A stretch of DNA of 20,000 nt from Chromera velia. Lineage: Eukaryota; Sar; Chromeraceae. Position 1 is the first letter of the stretch. Every line of letters starts with the position of its first letter. The notes beneath the pieces are model-generated. The model did no database searches and was not told where the DNA came from. It saw only the letters and a program-made list of their open reading frames with translations. Below are positions 19,108-20,000 of the stretch, one piece after another. A program made the position numbers and the translations under genes. The stretch lies in NCBI GenBank assembly GCA_018398765.1, contig JAHBMJ010001911.1, positions 1-20,000 on the forward strand. Direction: 5' to 3'.

Positions 19108-20000
19108 TGCAGCCTGAGGGAAGAGTATACGTACTATGCGGGCCGTTTCGTCATCTTGTGGAAGAGTTTGGCCAGTCGTGAAGACATTTGAAACCTAATG
19201 GCGGTCTCCTGGCCCCTTTTACATGCGTAGACGGTAGTGGGCGAGGTGTATCCTTTTGCAATCAGGTCAAAGGATGGGTCAATAGCCCACATCACGCCTC
19301 TGGACTCTTTATGACTGAGTAAGGTCTTTGTATACGTGATTTCATCTTCTCAAAAACCAAAAGCGATCTTCGTAAACTCTACTTGGAACTTCTGAATTGG
19401 ATCGAATGCTGTGGGCCTGATCGATCGATTGATAGACAGACAAAGAATCCTGGTCTACAACGCTGTCTTGAGAATGAGTGTAAGGAGTTTCCTCCCATAC
19501 TTCCGCTGTATCCCACCTTACCTTCCAAGCTTAATGAGCCTTCTTGCAGACTCAAGCACTGCTTCCTCCAGTGTCATGCTCTTGGTCCAACACTGCGGAA
19601 GGATTTTCAACACAACATATACCTACACTTCGCCATTTGCATCCTTCTTCACCAACCGCAACGGACTGTAAAATTTAATTTCAGCAAAAGCCTCAAAGTC
19701 CCCTTCGCTGACTGCATATTCTCTATACTCTTTGAGCATGTTTCCGGTCAGCTCTCTGGACATACCGGCAATTCGATGTTGTTCCAAGTACGAGAAATCC
19801 ACACCAGGGAACAACTTCTTAATTGTGGATTTCAGCACTTCATTCTGGAATACTTTTTGACAATCCCTGAGGGCATTTTGATTGCCTCTTGCTATGCTTG
19901 TCGAGTTACAGAGAAGATTGAGGGGGACAACATACTTATGAAAGATGAAATGCGCTTGATTAACTTTCAAAGCAATAAGTTGACGCTCTCTGTGAAGCAG

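Larger units (their letters stand above)
17481..20000 (-). pseudogene. Large unknown gene with six in-frame stops, 3' part
   Basis: Minus-strand exons: >20000-19523 region (ending at 19522), 19416-19135, 18862-18731 and 18438-17481, joined by GT-AG introns (donors GTAAGG, GTACGT, GTCAGT) that keep one frame to a TAA at 17481. The 5' end is beyond the window. In-frame stops: TAG 19623-19625, TGA 19350-19352, TGA 18405-18407, TAG 18156-18158, TAG 17964-17966, TAG 17856-17858; the junction of exons 2 and 3 also makes a TAG with the sites chosen. No frameshift was found. Protein-like stretches on both sides of each stop support coding origin, for example YVVLKILPQCWTKSMTLEEA after the first and LSTEKGLRIVSRA after the fifth. 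The last exon has a hydrophobic span (SALLLIGMLHLLLPISVSG) followed by a charged tail. I do not recognise the family, and it does not visibly align with the four-exon gene. A recently inactivated gene is the simplest reading. Confidence 0.65.

Noticed and set aside
1..20000. CRISPR arrays, tRNA or rRNA genes, bacterial operons
   Set aside because: None seen by eye; spliceosomal introns show a eukaryotic nuclear sequence. The 35-bp arrays have no unique spacers and lie in introns.

Overview
The window is nuclear DNA of a eukaryote, most likely a unicellular protist or alga. The genes are split by many spliceosomal GT-AG introns whose exon phases join without error. Introns hold long (TC)n and (GT)n tracts, and one gene is a clear 20S proteasome beta subunit. 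An alveolate (chromerid-like) or stramenopile alga would fit, but this is inference from architecture only and I could not test it.

Layout. 1-6877 (+): the 3' part of a tetratricopeptide-repeat (TPR) gene, 11 exons, 657 codons visible, acidic C-terminus; its start lies left of the window. 6878-7257: AT-rich spacer. 7258-8871 (-): a decayed or multi-exon coding region with a short coiled-coil-like piece, a possible RRM-like fold and a basic/glycine-rich tail, possibly ORF1/gag-like from a retroelement. 8872-11599: mostly non-coding, with AT-rich blocks, two related hairpin repeats, a TGCATGC cluster, a 365-bp tetranucleotide repeat and a (GT)n tract. 11600-13066 (-): two-exon PSMB4-type proteasome subunit, complete. 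13067-14640: its upstream region, an AT-rich block and a GC-rich array of hairpins with GAA loops. 14641-16757 (+): a complete four-exon gene of unknown function (473 aa, one likely membrane segment). 16758-17480: AT-rich spacer between convergent genes. 17481-20000 (-): the 3' part of a large unknown gene that keeps one spliced reading frame but carries at least six in-frame TAG/TGA codons.

The proteasome subunit is the only gene with a secure function; no operon or shared pathway is evident. The most interesting signal is on the right. Two introns of the + strand gene and two introns of the opposing broken gene share a conserved leader, always in sense orientation, and three of the four also carry a 35-bp tandem array. 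This looks like an introner-like element or a marker of a duplicated gene family. The nonsense-riddled but frame-intact gene next to it and the GAA-loop hairpin family are the other points worth following.
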